Positions 63,415-64,000 of a stretch of 64,000 nt of DNA are shown piece by piece. A model generated the notes under the pieces. The model saw nothing but the letters and a program-made list of their open reading frames with translations, was not told the DNA's origin and did not search any database. The stretch covers positions 25,981-89,980 of the forward strand of contig JANQPT010000034.1 in assembly GCA_028285345.1 (NCBI GenBank). Reading direction: 5' to 3'. Origin of the DNA: Planctomycetales bacterium. GTDB lineage: Bacteria > Planctomycetota > Planctomycetia > Planctomycetales > Planctomycetaceae. Position 1 is the first letter of the stretch. The number at the start of each line of letters is the position of its first letter. A program made the position numbers and the translations under genes.

Positions 63415-64000
63415 TCAAACGATTATCGTCTGCTCGCGGTCGGGGCCGATGGAGACGATTTCGACCGGAGCGCCAACCAGTTCAGCAACGACATCCAAGT
63501 AGGCCCGGGTTTCAGCCGGCAAGTCCGCCAGCTTGCGGATGCCGGTGATGTCGCATTTCCAGCCGGGCAGCTTTCGCAAGACCGGCTTGGCGGCCGCGAT
63601 GGCTTCGACGTGGCTGGGGAAATCGGTCGTCCGCTCCCCGTCGATTTCGTAGGCCTCGCAAATGTACAATTCGTCGAGATCGCTGAGCACGTCCAGTAAA
63701 GTGACGGCAATGCAATCGACGCCGCTGACCCGCGCGCTGTAACCGGTGGCGACCGCGTCGAGCCATCCACAGCGCCGCGGCCGGCCGGTAACCGTACCGT
63801 ATTCATTGCCCGCGTCACGGATGTGCTGGCCGATTTCGTCGTCCAATTCGGTGGGAAACGGCCCGCCCCCCACGCGCGTCGTATAGGCCTTGACGATACC
63901 GATCATCCGCGTGATCACGCGTTCGGGAACGCCGCTGCCATTGTGGATCCCGGCGCCGGAACTGTTGGAGGAGGTGACAAACGGAAACGTGCCGTGGTCG
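63415..64000 (-). CDS. purA: Adenylosuccinate synthetase, C-terminal part (truncated by window edge)
   Basis: The frame is open to the window end; about 194 C-terminal residues are visible. Characteristic are [20 protein letters not shown] near the edge, [45 protein letters not shown] and the ending [10 protein letters not shown]. The enzyme makes adenylosuccinate from IMP, aspartate and GTP, in AMP synthesis. The N-terminal GTP-binding part is outside the window. It is followed on the same strand by the HAD and PfkB genes, with a 68-bp spacer that contains a dispersed repeat. Confidence 0.95.
   Translation of the reverse strand, partial: DHGTFPFVTSSNSSGAGIHNGSGVPERVITRMIGIVKAYTTRVGGGPFPTELDDEIGQHIRDAGNEYGTVTGRPRRCGWLDAVATGYSARVSGVDCIAVTLLDVLSDLDELYICEAYEIDGERTTDFPSHVEAIAAAKPVLRKLPGWKCDITGIRKLADLPAETRAYLDVVAELVGAPVEIVSIGPDREQTIIV

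Overview
The window reads as a chromosomal segment of a planctomycete, probably of the order Planctomycetales. The call rests on gene content: two prepilin-like DUF1559 proteins, a PPC / DUF1549-DUF1553 / DUF1501 gene set, a HEAT-repeat protein with a Pirellula/Verrucomicrobium-type haem-binding domain, a Hanks-type kinase gene overlapping an ECF sigma factor gene, a TIGR03790 protein, and a giant beta-helix protein with an LExR-xLLS-like N-terminus and a dockerin. The DNA is GC-rich. Genes lie in long same-strand runs, and about three quarters of the window downstream of position 10300 is transcribed on the minus strand. I see no rRNA, IS element, prophage, CRISPR array or replication origin. 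One tRNA gene, tRNA-Gly(CCC), is present.

Layout. 1-6100 (+): the end of a HEAT/cytochrome protein, an SDR oxidoreductase, kbl and tdh (threonine to glycine), with decayed intergenic repeats between kbl and tdh. 6400-10300 (+): DUF1559 protein with terminator, a small lipoprotein and an Nramp-related transporter that lacks the canonical metal-binding motifs. 10300-15640 (-): a phosphoesterase, a GT39-like glycosyltransferase, nadC and a DUF5009/NagX-like acyltransferase. 15860-18550: a small membrane protein (+), the kinase/sigma pair (-) and ferredoxin fdxA (+). 18700-22620 (-): a 45-residue membrane peptide, a TVP38/TMEM64 protein, a tyrosine/dual-specificity phosphatase and three unrecognised genes. 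22706-27204 (-): tRNA-Gly and the 1432-residue beta-helix protein, which contains a strictly phased 594-bp super-repeat. 27529-31150: a CNNM/CBS protein (+), a secreted two-repeat protein and an SLC13-type anion transporter (-). 31204-35344 (-): an oligopeptide-type ABC importer with no ATPase gene nearby. 35546-41834 (-): a sulfite-oxidase-family enzyme, a GHL10/beta-helix fusion next to a PIG-L deacetylase, a cyclic-nucleotide-binding protein and glutamate dehydrogenase. 42127-44491 (+): an ArsR-led cluster with a consensus promoter, an 18-bp palindromic operator and probable leaderless translation. 44439-54183 (-): a PAS/GAF sensor kinase, then DUF1501, DUF1553 and PPC genes. 54329-64000: a HEAT lipoprotein, a DUF1559 paralogue, an epoxide-hydrolase-like enzyme, a metzincin-like protein, a TrmH-type methylase, a TIGR03790 protein (+), a PfkB kinase, a HAD phosphatase and the C-terminal part of purA.

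Functionally the window mixes central metabolism (threonine catabolism, NAD synthesis, glutamate deamination, AMP synthesis) with planctomycete-typical surface and secreted machinery. The best leads for something new are the beta-helix protein with its indel-free super-repeat, the three-gene unrecognised block at 20391-22619, the short membrane peptide at 18701-18838, the leaderless ArsR operon, and the GHL10/beta-helix fusion. No complete new defence or mobile system could be demonstrated.
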